Below, in pieces: positions 1 through 15,100 of a DNA stretch of 64,000 nt. This stretch comes from Arcuatula senhousia (Eukaryota > Mollusca > Bivalvia > Mytilida > Mytilidae). Position numbers and translations under genes: made by a program. Within the stretch, counting starts at the first letter, position 1, and every line of letters starts with the position of its first letter. The notes under the pieces are model-generated. The model searched no databases and had not been told where the DNA came from. It saw only the letters and a list, made by a program, of their open reading frames with translations. The stretch covers positions 48,093,080 through 48,157,079 of the forward strand of contig OZ020305.1 of NCBI GenBank assembly GCA_963971305.1, in the 5' to 3' direction.

Positions 1-187
1 TAAAAAAAAGTACTTGGATTATTGACTTCAAAATTGAAAACTTAATTGATACCCTTGCCTTTTGTTTAACCATGACAGGTTAAAGAGTATTAGAGAACGA
101 AAGCTAAACAAATGAACAGACAAACTTTTCCATTGTCTTAAATATTTGTTTTAATATTTATACTTTTTATGCTTCTATTACCATCAG

Positions 188-3100
188 AATGATAGAAAGA
201 TCATCGAAGAAAAGGCGCATGAGCTGGATAGAATTGTTCACCATGCACATATCTTCTCACGAGAGGTAATGCTTTTTGTTTTTTCTTATATTCTTCACTG
301 TTCATTCTAACTTTGATGTACAGTCAGTTTAATTTAGAAAAAAGTAAATTTCATCTATTTGGTCATGAAAACATTTTTTTTTTTAATTTATGTAATTTAT
401 TTGTATTTAAACTGGCGTTTTATGCATTAAAAACTATCTTAACAAGCTTTATTTAGCAACATTTATTTTCAACTCTATTTAGCAAACCAACTTAAATTTA
501 TTTCTTTATAATATATCTTTTTTTTTACAGACACAACATCATGAGTCAATTTGTTTCATGAAAAACTTCACAGACGGGATTGTGTAAGTTTAAGTTAAGA
601 TTGGTTTCTAATGCTCACTGTATGGAAAGAGCGAAAGGGAAAAACGGTTGATTTCTGTGCCCCGATGTAGTTTATTGCTGTGCTCAAAATGAAGTCGTCT
701 GTTTTTTCTGCCTTTTTACTTAATTATTGAATAATTACATATCCTGCATTGTCGATGATTTCAACATTAGATAGTAACGATTTAGTTTATTCAAGTTTTA
801 CTTGCATTTTTATGTCATAAGCTATTTTGATCACCAAAAGTCATCAATTTATCAATAAAACACGGTTTTTTGGAACAATTACATAAATAAAACACTTGCA
901 GATGAAATTAAAGTGAATAAAAATTGTTCATCGTGTATTTAAGTATATATAGAACTCTATTGTTGATAAATAAAGTTTAATTATGCAAAGGTTCATGACA
1001 GATCGATGAAATAAGAGTAGGTGTTAAAATTTGCACCGCGAATGTATATTTCTGTGCTTAATTTCTACATGCGAATGTGTATTTCAGAGCCTGCGGAAGT
1101 TTATTTGTGTGGTTGCGAATGTTTCGTTCTGAGTTATAAATACTTGGCCATAGAAAATCAGATCAAATAATGGAAATATAACTTTAGTTCTAACTCTAAA
1201 CCAGGGGACATGTTAATGAAGTTGTCCTAAGCTGTATCCCAAACAATGTCTTATGACTTAAAATGGGATGTAGAAAGGATCATCTTTAGACGCGTCCAAG
1301 GATGCAAAACGAAACCATCTTAGGATAACCTTAAATAGGACCATCCTTATACGAATTTAGGATAATCCTGAATAGCCATATGTCATGCATTTACGCCGAT
1401 GTGAAGGCGTTTGATAAAAAACTTGAACATTTTCAAATGCAAAATAGATTTAAGCATTTTTATTGCATTGCCTTTGGGTTTTTTTTAGAGAATAAAATTA
1501 ATGTATTGCAATATCATTGCATTTCTTCATTCATTTTTGTTCTGTGCGTTGCACTTATCAGTAATCCCTAGGTTTGGGAAGCAAATATCCACATGAACTG
1601 TTAAATGTTAATTTCAAAAGTCTAGTACTACATATATTAGAATATCGTCAAAATGTAACTGGTAAAACGCCAATATATGGGTCAGTATTGGGAAAATTTA
1701 ATCAATGGCAAAAATATCTTAGTTTGCTAAATGTAGAAAGTAAAATATCAAAAATGAGAGTTGGGCCACATACGACCCTAATTCAAGGGGATAAAACCTA
1801 TTTCCGACACTTTTTTCAATTTAAAGTCACAAGGATGGTCCTAGGACAACAATTTTTACAACCTTAATAATTACAGACCAAATTTGGGACGTGACATTTT
1901 TTAGGATGTCTTCAATAACACGACTTAGGACCGAGACATGTCCAAAGACCATCCTTAGACATGTCCTAATCCTAGGACACCTTCGTTAACACGGCCCCAG
2001 GATTATTTTAAAACAAGTGTTCATTTACAATTCCTGTCTAAACCATCTAATGTTTTACTTATTCTATAAATTACAAAAATAGTATATAAAGCTCTTTTAA
2101 ACAAAGCAAGACAAAATTAATTGGTGATACAATCTATATTTATACAGAATAGAATAGAATAGTATGTATTGAGTTATTAATTCATAGGCTGTAAACCTGG
2201 GATTTTTTTTTCGCACTGTCTTTGCTTTTCCTGGAAGGACTACCGAGTTTTAGTTAACTCAGTCTTAAATTTGCACAGTAATCGTATTGTCCATTTAGAC
2301 TAAAATGGAGGACACATATCGCGCCGTGTATTTTTCCAATTAAGTTGCAGCAACGTCAGTGCGAAAATCGCAAAATAAAACTGTCTCAATAATTTCCTGC
2401 TATACAGTATTCGGTTTGTTTATGATAACATTTTAAAATAACATTTCCGAACAATAAAACTAACAGTTTTATACCCAGCTTCAATAGACAATGGGGGTTC
2501 CAAAACATCATCAAAGTAAACAACGATTATTGTAAGTTTTTTATTCATCTGGTACAATGTTTTTCCATTTAAAATTTCATCTTCTGGTCTCAAATCAAAT
2601 TTTAAATGTTTAAACTTGTTCTTTTTCTCATCCACTCTAATTTTGATATTTACTTTTTCCTTGGGATGGTTATGGACAAAATGAAAAATTGTGTCGTTGA
2701 ATATGCCAGAAAAAAAATCACCATATTCGCATTTTAATTTATCCATATTATATTTCTGAAATTGAAAAAAAAAAATATTTCCACTAGTGCCTCTAGCCTG
2801 TATTCAAAGCACATTCATGTGATAACATCAAACAATAAAAATTAATTATAATAAAAATAAATAGCACAGAAATAAACTACAACAATTTTTGCTGCACAGA
2901 AATCAACATTCGTGGACTCGGAAATAAACGACAGCATTTCTTCAACCCTATTTATTGAGTGTTTACAAAACAACAAATCAGTTACTTATTGTAGGTTTTT
3001 TGTTAACCTTTCATAAGATATTTCATCAAATTAAGATTAAAAACGAAAACTGCTACTTAGAAATTAGTTTTCTATAAATTAAAGGCTTTTTCTAATCTAA

Positions 3101-6100
3101 TAAGTTTTATCAGAACACATAAATAAACTTTCGCTACTTTAAAAACTGCTCTCAAATAAACTACAGCGTGCACAGAACTTAACAGCAGCAGGGCACACAC
3201 TAAACATTCGCCTCATAAGTTAAACACAGCTGTAAAATCATTTGAGAGGACAATTTCTAATCTTCGACAGTAGAATAAATTCTAAAATATTATAAAGAAT
3301 ATTTACACTTACTAATTGCTTACAGATGTACCAAAGAATTATGCGATTTTCAACATTTTAACTTTTTGTTTTTTCATTGCGATATTTCTTACATTATTTA
3401 TCTATTGATTTAAAACTCGTTAAAAACAATAGAGTGACAAGTAAGAAACTACAAATGAACCTTAACAACACTAGTATATCTATTTTTCTACCTAAATAAC
3501 ATAATTTCGTCTTCCTGATGTTTACAATCGTCTGTTTTACCCACAATGCAACAATGACACAGGAGTAAACTACACCGGGGCACAGAAATCAACCGTTTTT
3601 CCCTTTCGCTCTTTCCATACAGTGATGCTGTCTATACCCTCCCAATTGTTAAAGTTTAGAAAAAAAAATGTTACTTTAAAACGTATACACTTCCAACAAA
3701 CCTAGATTTATCATATTGATTGGCTCTTCGATACTTAGTTTTTCAACACAAAATGCTTTTCAAATATAAATATTTATAAATAGATTTTGAATTTGAATGG
3801 GCGGGTACTGTATTCCAGTGAAAGCTGTTATGAACAAAAACTCCATGAACACAATTAACAAAATCGAAAATCGGTCTTTATGCTGAAGAAACCATAAAAC
3901 TCAAGACTATACTTTGATAAAATGAAAATAAAAGAGGAAATATTACAGCTTGTTTGAATAAATTTCGATTATCAAAATTCAAAACTATTTGAACACCAGT
4001 TTTTTCTTCCTTTTATTGCAAAGAGTCGGTATCCCGGATGCTGGATTTGGCTATGAATAAGATAACAGTACTTCTCTTTCGTCCTTTTGGATTTCGACCA
4101 TGCAATTGTTTGGTTCTAATGCTGTTGATGTGTAGTTTGTAATTTGATATTGTTTTGTTGTTTCTTTAGATTGTTTTAATTCAATAAGAATCATTGTTTT
4201 CTTTTTTTAAAATCCGATTAAAAGTAGAAATGAAACAATAATATGTATACGTTTACTTTTGCTACCGAAAATCTACATTCTATTAACACTCGTATTGATC
4301 AAAACACAACCAGCCCGTGTTTATTTCTTTTGTACCAAAATTAAAAGAAATGTTCATTTAAATTCAATGAATTTACTTTTAGGTATATTGAAGGACGACC
4401 CAAAATAGCCATGTCTAGAGCTTCAGTCTACGCAAAAAGAATGTATATTGTAAACGGACGCAAATTTCTCAGGGCTGCTTGTGTAAGTATGAACTGTCAA
4501 CACATTTTAAAATCACAAACAATTTAAATAAGAGTATGATAAAGAGTTCTGCATGTTCTGGTCATTGTTTCCTCATGGTATTATAATATAGCTTAAAATG
4601 TTGTCTGTCAACCTTGTTTTTTTTGTCATATATAAGGGAATTTCTTTATTTTAATTGTGGTTCCTGAATTTAAAAAGATAGATCTTCCACAATACATTTG
4701 TTTTTCTAATTTGTCTGCTTACAAAGCTATTCTAATGTGTATGTTTGTTTTGACCCGTGCGGGTGTATTTTACAAATAAAAATATAAACTATCCTTTATG
4801 TTGTTATTTGTATTGAAGATTTACAAATATTTTATTTTACGTGATTCAGAGAACAATTAATTTCTTGGGTTTTCCTACCTTTCTTTTTATACTGTCTTGC
4901 TGACCTATCTAACTTTATCCCATATTCAACTTATTCCAGGTTGAGCCATCGTCGGACATGTTAGACAATACATCTGCTGTTATCCTTGATGGTTTCCCCA
5001 GGATCTATGTTTGGGTCGGTCACAAATGTCCATACACTACAAGATTAAAGGTACATTTACAGTGTGTACAGTATTACATGTATGTTTAAATAAAGTAATG
5101 GAATGAATACGGTAAGATTGGTCACTGTTTATGATTTTATGTAATATCTTCTTTATATGTTAAAGTTTTGAATTTCATCAAATTTACTATTTCTAAAAAC
5201 CCTTATAAGTTTTGAATTATTTTATATTCATTATTAACTGTTGAAGAAAGTCCAGTTGGTACACCTTGGCTTCTTAGTTCAAGTTTTACACGTACATTAA
5301 TATTTTCATTTAATTTTCATTTTATTATAAAACGTCTTGATATATATATAATTCTACTTTTATCAGACAATTCAAATTGCAAAGCGAATACGAGGAACAC
5401 AAAGAAAAGGGGTAGCCCATATTATAATTATAGGTAAGTAGGCGCTTTCAATAAGATGTACCTTTGACTTAAAACTATTAAGAAAGAATAAAACCCTTTA
5501 CATTGTCTTTTTAAGAAAGTATTTTAAGAAATATCCCGTAATATGCACGCCACACTTACAACGCTTTCCTGTTTATTTTGATATTGAACGAAACCTCATA
5601 CTGCACTGTCAAATAATATCAATGGTTACCTGCTTTTGGTTTTCTATTATATTAAAAGTGTTAGGAACGAAAAGTCTAACTTACTTTAACACTGATAGTT
5701 ATATTGGTACAACGCACATTGTATTATACTCTTGCATTGTGGATCTACAATAAAATATTGTCAATGATTGGTGTATATTTTATTTGACAACATAATTTAA
5801 ACGAAAATATACTTTTTAGATGAAAAAGATGAAACTATGAACAACGCATTTTTAAAGAAACTACACAGTGGGGAAAATCTCCCACCAAAAGAGACATCAG
5901 AAGAGCGATGCCCACCAGAAATTGATACCAATCATATAGTGCTTTACAGGTAGAACTTGTTAATGTCTAATATAATATAAAATATAAAGACTAAAGCAGT
6001 TTTGCTTTATAAAACTGAGTAAAGTATTTAATAATAATAAAAAATCATTATGTAAGACAGTAACAAGATGGCCACAAATTAGGCAATAGTTACCAACCAC

Positions 6101-9100
6101 AGCAAACCGTGTGGCCACCGTCTCCAACAGTTGGTCACACAGTTGACTGTGGTTGATAATAGGCCCTATTATCAATAGCCGTGTTGATAACATTGATATC
6201 AGGTAATTTGGACATCTAATCTTTCACGGTTTTAGAATACTAGGTCCATGGTTAAACAGTATTAGAGAACGAAAGCTAAACAAATGAGCAGACACATTTT
6301 TTCCATTGTCTAAAATGTTTTTTTAATATTTATACTTTTTATGTTTCTATTACCATCATTTAAAAATTTACAAATTTAGCAAATGTTACCAACCACAGTA
6401 AACTTTGTGATCACCGTCTCCAACAGTTGGCGAAGTTGGTCACATAGTTGACTGTGGTTGGTAATAGGCACTTTTACCAAACAGGAGTGTTGATAAAAGG
6501 TACATGCATCGACAACATCATGAATATCATGCTTTAAATAGATAGATTTCTTACAAGAGAAAGATTGGCAATTCTATTAGTGATTTCTTAAAGTCATTTA
6601 GATAGATCTTTAAAAAAAACCAATAGAAAGTGGTAATAGTAGTTCAAATAATAAGTTTGTAATGGGGAAGGCTACGTTATTTTCTTTATCCTGTCGTGTT
6701 ACTTGTAACAGCGAAAATCAAAACATTTTTATTATCAAATTATCAGTAAAATCATACCAATCTATGAATTGTAGAGTTGCTGGAGAAAGAGTAATGTATG
6801 ACATGCCAGAGGCATCAAGGAGGCCACTAAACCAGTGTTATCTCGTAAAAAGGGTAGGTTGTATCCCTTCTTATAGTTTAAAACGGTTATTCCATTACAT
6901 TGAACAATTTTTTTGAAAATATGAAATATAAGTCCATTTTATAAACTTGTTTAAATTCATTACACAAATCTCAAATGTTAATGATATATATATTTTAGAC
7001 CTTTAGTATTGACTTAATCTCCTTGAACTATTGTTTCACTTATTTTGTTTCGGTTTAAGGACAGCTATCTACTAGACACAGGACCTTCTTGTCCCCTCTA
7101 TGTGTGGGTTGGATCTCAAGCCAATGAAAATGCTCTCATGAATGGAATTCACCGTGGAAAGGTAAACGATATCAGTTAACAATGAATGATGTTCAAATGT
7201 CAATGTCAATGTTTCCATGAGTTGTTATTTATTAGAGTTTTTTTAAAGGGTAGTTGCTTGTGATCTATAACACGTTGAATGTAGTTTTCTACAAAGATAT
7301 CGCTTTTAGGAAAAATAGTTTGAGATCGATTTAGTAAGTATAAGTGTTTAAAAGAATGGAAAACTCAGGTACCAATATCTGGTAGTCTTACAGAAGCTCT
7401 AATAATCGACATCCTCAACTTTCTTATAGACAACATATTTGCTCAGTGTGGTGGGCGTGGTTTTTTGGGAATACAATTAGCATTAACTGTGCATCTTTGC
7501 TTAATGATTTGTTTCTTCATTCATGTGAAGCAGACTTCTTACAATCTCTTCTTGACAAAAAAGATTTTAGACTTACCCTCTCTTTTAACCTCATTTTCGT
7601 AATATTGATGATGTGATGTCCTTTCACTGAACAATGCTCGATTTTGTGACTTTCTCCATCTCATATATCTTCCAGAACTTTAGATAAAGGGAACAACGGA
7701 TTCTAAGAAATCTGCTTCATATTTAGATCTACATCTCGAACAACAGACCCTTTAATTTCAACAAAACTCTACGACAAACGTGATGACTCAAACATCATTC
7801 CGTCCTCTCCAGCTTATTGAGTTTACATATCACAACTGATTCAATACTCCACAGCTTGCGGGAATTTCTTCGATTTCTTGGCAAGGGTCACGTCTGACAC
7901 AAAACAATTGCTAAAACAGGGTTATGTTGCTCCTCGCTTGCTCTCTTCACTCAAGAAATTTTATGGAAGACATCATGCACTGATAGTCAAACATGGAATT
8001 TATATCTTCAAGATGAGTTTAGATGTTGGTTTGTCATAGTGTATTGTTTTTTCTTCCCTAATCAAATTTGACACTCTGAATTGGAAATTGGCAGCGTGAC
8101 TGGCGTGCTTTAGCAAGCAGGAACTACTCACTCTTCAGGAGCACTTTGGTTCACTCTCGTTACGACTCGAGTTTATTTTATTCGGTTGAATTTGTGTGTT
8201 TTTTTTTGTATTTCGTGTTTCTTCCTATTGTTCTCGTTCGTGTTAACAGGTTTTGTCGTTGCCTTTTCGTACTTTTGATACTCGAATTTCCACACTGGTG
8301 CCTCTCTGTTTCTTCCAAATACTCCTGGCTCATGATAGGTGCAAATAGTATTAAATTGTTTTATAATTGAAACATTTTCTTTCAAGAAATTTGTCGTCAG
8401 ATTTCTTGATTTTTTTTAACGTTCACCAACGTAGTTTATAATTTATTAAAGTACAAAACTGAACTCTACATACTTGATCAATGAGTTTATTATAAAAACG
8501 GTATGTAATTGATGTGTTTTTTATTTTAATGCTGTTAAAGAACAAAAGAATACCTTTCAATTACAAATTGAAGGATGTCATCTGTACATAAAAAGGTGTC
8601 AAAAATTAATTATTTAGCAATTTTACAAGAAGCTTTCTGTTTATGACCTTTTAACAATTATGTATATTTTTTCAAATGAGACACATTTTAAAAATCATTT
8701 CCCTGATTTTATTGTGCTACACTGTACAACGCAATACGTTAATTATCATGAAAATAAAAAAACCCGTTAAAGTGATGTTTGAAATGCAGTAATCACTTTA
8801 TACATATCAAAACCAAGTATTCTTTTGCTGTTAAACTCTTTAGGGGAACAGGTGTTAAAAGTTTATCTGAATTGAAAATAATGAGATGTGGAATAAATGC
8901 CAACAACAGCCAACAATCAAGCGGCAATTAAGAAAAACCACAATGGACAACCGCCAGCAGTTTTAGATATATTTGTACAGGAGCATATTGAATGTACCAT
9001 ACATTATACCCTCCCTTTACTTAGAATGTATTGTAATAGACGATGGTGCAATATCCAGCATATTCATCGTCATAACATTTTTGAGAAAATATATGTAAAA

Positions 9101-12100
9101 ATTGTGTATCCTTTATAGAAAATATGTGAACTATTTTGAGATGTCTCGAATCTGTCGTTGTGTTTAGAAATACCATGTATAATTTAACACTCAAACAAAA
9201 TATATAAAAGTAAAATGATTTGCTGAAATTCATATGTAAAATTTAAGAGCTTCTAAGAAGTTCTAAAAAAAATATTTTGGCATTCTTAATTGCTCTAAAA
9301 CGATCCAAATTTCATTCTTATACAGACTAATTAAAAGCTTTTGGTGAAATACCGGTTTACATTAAATAGTTTTTCCATAATTTTTGTGTGGAAGATTTAT
9401 TACTTTAGACGCAAAAGTGTAATTTTTTGTTGGGATCATGCATTTAATGTTAAAAGAAAATCTTATTTCATTTTTATTTGACAGGCATTTAATGAACACC
9501 ATGGGTATCACAAACACCAGTCAATTTGTCGGATTTTAGAGGATCATGAACCTATAACATTCAAAAAGATATTCAATGATTGGCGGGAAACGGATACGAA
9601 ACATAGACAGTTGTTAAAGAAATATAGCATTGGGAATATTGGTAAGTAGAAAACTTAAAACAGATTGAAATACAAATGACAACAAAGTTCCAGACAATAA
9701 ATTTGAAATTAAACTGAAATAAAAGAATTAGAGTAAAAATTATAGAAAGTCTTTGTAGTCGTGTTTTGTCAACTTTTAATAGTTCTCATTTAAAACAAAC
9801 GTTTTGACATATATGATGTATTTCTACGGAAGCTGAATAAGGCCAAGTGGAAAATTATTTTATGTCATTCCCACAAGATAGTTTGTCGTTCCCATAACTT
9901 AATATGTCGTTCCCACAACAAAATATGTTGTTCCCACAAGATAAATATATCGTTCCCACAAGATTAGTATCTCGTTCCCACAAGATAAGTATCTCGTTCC
10001 CAAAAGATATAAGCATCTCGTTCTCACAACTTAATATGTCGTTCCACAACATACTCTTGTGAAAACGACATAGAATAAGTTTTTCACGTGGCCTTATTCA
10101 GCTTTCGTATATTTTGCCTATTTTACTTTTGTTAAATCTGTATCAAGACAAAACGCGCGTCAGGCGTAGCAAAATTATTGTCTGGAACTTTGTTATTTGT
10201 ATTTACAGTCAAACCCTTCAAGGGACCTTGACAAAAAGGTCACTCGAGACAGGGGGTCTTTATATAGAGGTTGTGGAGGAAAAGTATAATGTTAGGCATG
10301 TGTGTGTGTGTATAAACTGAGGCACAGCTTCCATAGATCTATAGAAAGTATACTGATTAAATCTTGACCTATTGAAACTAAACAATAGACTAATTTACTG
10401 GCAATATTTCATTAATATTTTTGAACATACATGTCTTGAGAAAATTTATCTAAAACTTTATAAATACATGTTTGAATATAGGATTACAGTATTTTTATAT
10501 GTAGTTTTGAAGTAATATAGGATTACAGTATTTTTATATGTAGTTTTGAAGTATATTTCTTAAAATATCCCTTTATATCTTATTCATTAGTATAGGGAAT
10601 GTTGCCAAAGAATTTCTCATAAATCATAAAAGAATATCTCCCTTTGATTACTACAGTAATAAATTTCGTAAATCTAGAATTGACAAAATTATTAATTCCC
10701 AACTTTTTAAGACATAAGTTAATCTGACCCTGACACAAGCAATAAGTGATACTTACTACTTCAAATCTTCCTTAAATTTACCTGAGAACTAATTACTAAA
10801 GATTAAAGAAAGGTAACACTTTTCAATTAGCTTTGACCTGACAGCTCCCAAGCCAATTAACAGTCATTTAAGGTCCTTGCATACAGGTTTTGGCACTTCA
10901 AGGGACAGTTTCTGATGGTCACTAGTCACGTTGGACAGGTGGTCACTATATAGAGATCAAATATATAGAAAAAATTGTTGGTGGGACTCAAAATAATCTT
11001 TATGGACAGAAAGTCTTTATATGGAGGTGGTCACTAGTACAGGCTTTAATGTATTCATTCAGGTTAATTGAATATTCACCACTATTCTTGTCTTTACAGA
11101 AAGAGCCTTATTCACTACAAAAGACACACGAACAGTGGCCAAACTTGATGAATTATGGTCTGAGGATTTGATGTCTGATATAGTCCCACAAAATGAGGTT
11201 TGTTACATTTATAACTTGTTTTTTGTAAGATGTGCTCAACTCAGTGATTTATAAATTGAGATTAACTTTTTAGCAATTTATAACATGTTTCGAAGTGACT
11301 ATAAACTTATTTAACAATAATGTCAGTAAGTGATATGAAGGAAGCAGTTTAGAGCTAACATATGTAATAAGTATTTAAAAACCTTTTGAAAAATAAGAAT
11401 ATTTTGAATTTGATTCTAGATTTGGAGAGTTGACTCAGATAAACTGTATGAAATCCCTTGGAATGAACATGGCATTTTTAACAATGGAAGCTGTTACATC
11501 ATTTTGAATGAAATCAAACGAAAATCCAAAAACCTATATGTTCTCTACTTTTGGTTGGTAAGTAATTGATATTGTAATATTTTGACACTTTATATGTACA
11601 CATCATACATTCTTTTTACGTGCATTTATTTTCTTATCAAATTTTTAATGCAGTAAAAGTAAAAAGTAATATCTGCAATAAAGTAACTGATTTGTGTGTT
11701 AGTAAATATAATATCAAAAGTCTAAATTGATTTTTAGGGCTCAAAATCTAGCAAGGAACAACACCATGATGCAGTTACTCATGTTTTAGCCAAGGACAAA
11801 GAACTACAGCACCAGTGTATTATTGTAAGATTTATTTGAATTACATATTTATAAACTTTTGAAAGTAACGAATGTATTAAATTTGTTGCTATAGTTTGAT
11901 AAAAAAGGTGCCATTTTGCAACATTGAAGATTTCCTTACACATATGTAAAGGAAGCCTATTTCATTTTGCACAATTTTTGTCATAATATCTTTCCCTAAA
12001 TAAACATTTAAAAACAACAGCTTTACATATAAAATATTGGTTTAAAAATCTGTTGCCCTTGTCACAGAAAATCTTATGAGAAAAAATTATTGTAAGTAAA

Positions 12101-15100
12101 GATTTAAGCCAATCAGAATCCTTAAAATTTACACTTAAGATAGTTTTTACTCTCAATTTTTATGTGAAATGAGCTACTGATAGTTTTAATCATTCAGCTA
12201 TTGCAAACCTACAAAGAATTAACTGTCTCACACTTTTAAGTTACATCTTCTTATCTATTACAGGTACGAATTTTAGATGGAAAAGAACCTACACATTTTC
12301 TGAATGTTTTGCAAAACAGCATAATTGTTGTAAGTAAAAACGAAGCTATTGAAAACCATGGAACAGTTAAATAAAATAGATATTTTTATAGATTTTAGCA
12401 GTTTTTTCCCTCCAGAACTGCTTTATATTCACATAATAAATAGCAATAAAGATATAATTGGGTTATTGTAAGAATATTTTGGAATATTTTTCTAGTAGAA
12501 TTTAGTATTTTACGAGTTTATGAACACCAACACCTTACATGTACTTAGAAAAGAGTTTAATTGTCGGTGATGTCTCAAATTTTGAAGTCATGTTGCAATA
12601 TGTTGCATGCTGACGTGCGATTGCTTTCTTTGGGGGAAATTACATTGCTATAATACAATAAGTCATTTTATTAGCTCACCTGGAAGGTCTATGTGAGCTT
12701 TTGCCATCTCTTGGCGTCCGTCGTCGTCTGTCGTCGTCCGTCGTCGTTAACTTTTCTTTGAAAATCTTCTCCTCCGAAAGGACTGAAGGGATTGCTTTGA
12801 AAATTTGCACACTTCATCTATGGGATGTCCTCTACCAAGATTGCACAAATGGTGACCGCCGATCAAAAAACATGGCCGCAAATACTAAAAATAGTCCAGG
12901 GGGTCAGACTACTGTTTTTGGCTTGTAAATCAAAAAGTATAAGAGATAGATGAAATCTGATGCCACGCTACTGCTTCAGCATCAAAAAGCTCTACAAAAT
13001 TCTGCATGATTTGAAGTTGTCAGATGACCCCTGATAGGAGTTACGACCCCTTAAAGGTGAAAAATAACATTTTTTCATGTTTTTGGCTTATAGAATGAAA
13101 ACTTTGACAGATAGAGAAAATTTGTTGCTTGCTTCAATGTTCAGTTCAATTAGCCCTATACAAGTCTCCGTAGGGTCGAAGTTGTCAGATGACCCCTTAA
13201 AGGGGTAACAGCCCCTAAATAACGTTTTTTTTCATATTTTTGCTCTATGGAATGAAAACTATAGCAGATAGATAGAATCTGTTGCTTGCTTAAATGTTCA
13301 GCTTATTTAGCTCTACAAAAGTCTCCATAGGGTTGAAGGTGTCAGATGTCCCCTTATAGGGGTTTCGTCCCCTAAAATAACATTCTTTCATGTTTTTGGC
13401 CTATGGAATGAAAACTAGAGCAGATAAAGAGAAGCTGTTGCTTGCTTAAATGTTCAGTTCATTTAGCTCTACAAAAGTCTTCATAGGTTGATAGTTGTCA
13501 GATGACCCCTTATAGGGGTTTTGGCCCTTAAAATAACTTTTTTTTCATGTTTTTGGCCTTTAAAATGAAAACTATAGCAGATAGAGAAAAGCTGCTGCTT
13601 GCTTAAATGTTCAGTTCATTTAGCGCTACAAAAGTTTTCATAGGGTCGAAGTTGTCAGATAACCCCTTATAGAGGTTATGACCCCTAAAATAACTTTTTT
13701 TCATGATTTGGGCATATGGCTACAGAATGTAACTATAGTAGATAGAGAAAATCTGTTACTTGCTTAAGTTTTGAGCTCATTTAGCTCTAGAAAAGTTTTT
13801 ATAGGGTCGACATCAAGACCAGGTGAGCGATTCCCGTACAGAAACCACTAACAAGTTCTTATATGAATCTCATAAGAAACTTACAAGATTAATACGAGAT
13901 TTCTATGCAAATGAGTTTGCTCATGTGAGAAAATTGGTAGTTCATATATGAAGGAAATTTCTAACACAGTTCTCGCATGATGCTGATGTTAGATTTTCAA
14001 CTAGTATGTTAGAAATTATTACTACCAGCAAGGTTTTAACAGATTTTTTCAAAGTTTTTCTTTCTCATGTTAGATTTAAGTTAGAAATTTGGACTTAGAG
14101 ATTTTGAGTTCTAAATTCTAACAGAAAAATCAAAAATTAGATTTCTCATATGACATTTATGTTAGAAATTAAAGCATAGAAAATTTAGGAAATTAAGTTT
14201 TGCAGAATACTATGTTAAAATTCTAAGATGAAGTTTCTTACATGAGAATTATGTTAGAATTTTCATATTGTATGCCCATGATGCATTTAACAGGAAATTG
14301 TTTTCATCCAATCAAATTTTGAAAATTTGCAAGAAGATGCAAGAAGAATGTGTCTCTAGATCAAATAGACTTTAAAGGTTTTTTTAAGGATTAATGTATT
14401 CAGATCAAGGTAATTTATACTTAATGCATGTTGTTTTGGGAGATTGATATGTAATAATGTAAATGACTGTAAAAGGCATCTTTAAAAATAAAATGCAACT
14501 AATTAATAGAGGCACAATTAGTATCCCGGAATTTTGGACATTACTTTACATCAGGGATTAAATCAAACTGATGCTTTGGACATCCCTGTTTACATTCAAA
14601 ATTGAAATTTATCATTATTTAAACATTTTACATGTTTTAATTGAATTAGTTTTGTACAATTTGTATGGAAAATTAAAATAGCATAATTTACTTTATCGTG
14701 TCATTTATCAAAGGTATTATGCTTCATTTTCTTACCTGTATATATTTTGATTGTCAATATAATAATAGGTATTACATGTATGATTAAGTCTTCATTTTAT
14801 ATAGAAAAGTCATAATCTTAATATTCTATTCTCAATGTGATTATAATCTATGCATGATGTTCTATAAAATTAGTTTATACACATTGGCACATTTAGTGTA
14901 ACCAAATTGTTTATTAATGTACATGTAGCACAAACATGTTACATGTATATATGTATTCAGAATTAGGTCAGGCCCTTATTCCTGGTTATTATCTTATTTT
15001 ACGCCTTTTTTAAATTTCTCACTTGAGTAAAAGAAGTGAGAAATTTCCTTGTGTGAGGAAATATTTTTCACGTAAGATTTTATATCTGAATACCAAATTT

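Noticed and set aside
2420..2746. 108-codon minus-strand frame inside the CACTG-ended transposon as a transposase remnant
   Set aside because: No catalytic motif or similarity to a transposase can be seen; could be chance in AT-rich DNA.
616..3624. Claim that the CAC-ended elements are RAG recombination-signal relatives
   Set aside because: Only the CAC and the 5 bp duplication agree; no heptamer-nonamer structure or RAG-like gene is seen.
9864..10050. CRISPR-like array (regular ~22 bp repeats)
   Set aside because: Eukaryotic context, no unique spacers of constant length; it is a degenerate minisatellite inside a MITE.
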